NCBI RefSeq assembly: GCF_035083965.1
Contig: NC_089739.1
Location: forward strand, 6,188,001 to 6,252,000
DNA: 64,000 bases
Source: Branchiostoma lanceolatum
Taxonomy: Eukaryota > Chordata > Leptocardii > Amphioxiformes > Branchiostomatidae
Reading direction: 5' to 3'
The position numbers and the translations under genes are program-made. The notes below the pieces were generated by a model. The model was not told the origin of the DNA. It was given only the letters and a program-made list of their open reading frames with translations, and searched no databases. Each line of letters starts with the position of its first letter. Positions within the stretch are counted from its first letter, which is position 1. Shown here in pieces: positions 63,932 to 64,000 of the stretch.

Positions 63932-64000
63932 ACTAAATGCTCCTATGCAAAATTACTGCCTTGCATACAAATTATACAATTCCTGGATTTGGAATTTTAT

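Overview
This is a eukaryotic, spliced, repeat-rich window of a deuterostome animal. The best fit is a lancelet (amphioxus, Branchiostoma). The reasons are compact orthologs of single-copy vertebrate genes with GT-AG introns of a few hundred bases, an orphan intronless receptor tyrosine kinase of the kind that expanded in amphioxus, very dense short TIR elements and tRNA-derived SINEs, and short tandem repeats straddling exon-intron borders. The species call is inference. No prokaryotic or organellar sequence was seen.

Layout, left to right. (1) 1-3614: the last five exons of an RNF217-type RBR E3 ubiquitin ligase (+), whose 5' part lies outside the window. (2) 7319-9951: a three-exon BTB/C2H2 zinc-finger protein (-). 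(3) 10.1-12.1 kb: a repeat-dense gap with a 64-bp fold-back element, a 104-bp inverted duplication around long TA tracts, and minisatellites. (4) 12203-14399: a two-exon gene (-) for a secreted, lysine/glycine-rich, highly charged protein that I cannot place. (5) 16025-17699: an intronless cadherin/EGF-like receptor tyrosine kinase (+) with one reading-frame break. (6) 20188-37013: RFC1 (-), large subunit of the PCNA clamp loader, 24 coding exons. (7) 37465-40011: mitochondrial ribosomal protein uS17m/MRPS17 (+), three exons, divergent from RFC1. (8) 40743-50543: NDUFV1 (-), the NADH- and FMN-binding subunit of complex I, 14 exons, tail-to-tail with MRPS17. (9) 51615-63931: IGHMBP2 (+), an SF1 helicase, 16 exons, head-to-head with NDUFV1.

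The genes do not form a pathway. RFC1 and IGHMBP2 are nucleic-acid ATPases; MRPS17 and NDUFV1 are mitochondrial. Two pairs are divergent: RFC1/MRPS17 with about 450 bp between start codons, and NDUFV1/IGHMBP2 with about 1.07 kb. NDUFV1 and IGHMBP2 both lie on human 11q13, so their adjacency here may be old linkage.

The most unusual recurrent signal is that four unrelated genes each carry a short tandem duplication across an exon-intron boundary: RFC1 exon 17 (162 bp unit, giving a decoy exon with a stop), MRPS17 exon 3 (three 3' splice sites 47 bp apart), NDUFV1 exon 11 (141 bp unit, decoy 3' splice site) and IGHMBP2 exon 13 (67 bp unit). In addition NDUFV1 intron 8 is almost wholly a 21-copy, 47-bp minisatellite in which 12 copies show a good 5' splice site on the transcribed strand. 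Other items worth attention are several near-perfect hairpins (one abutting an RFC1 3' splice site), an IGHMBP2 that seems to have no R3H domain but a C2HC finger instead, and the orphan secreted protein.

All exon borders were read by eye from GT-AG signals, reading-frame continuity and remembered human proteins. A border may be off by a base or a codon.
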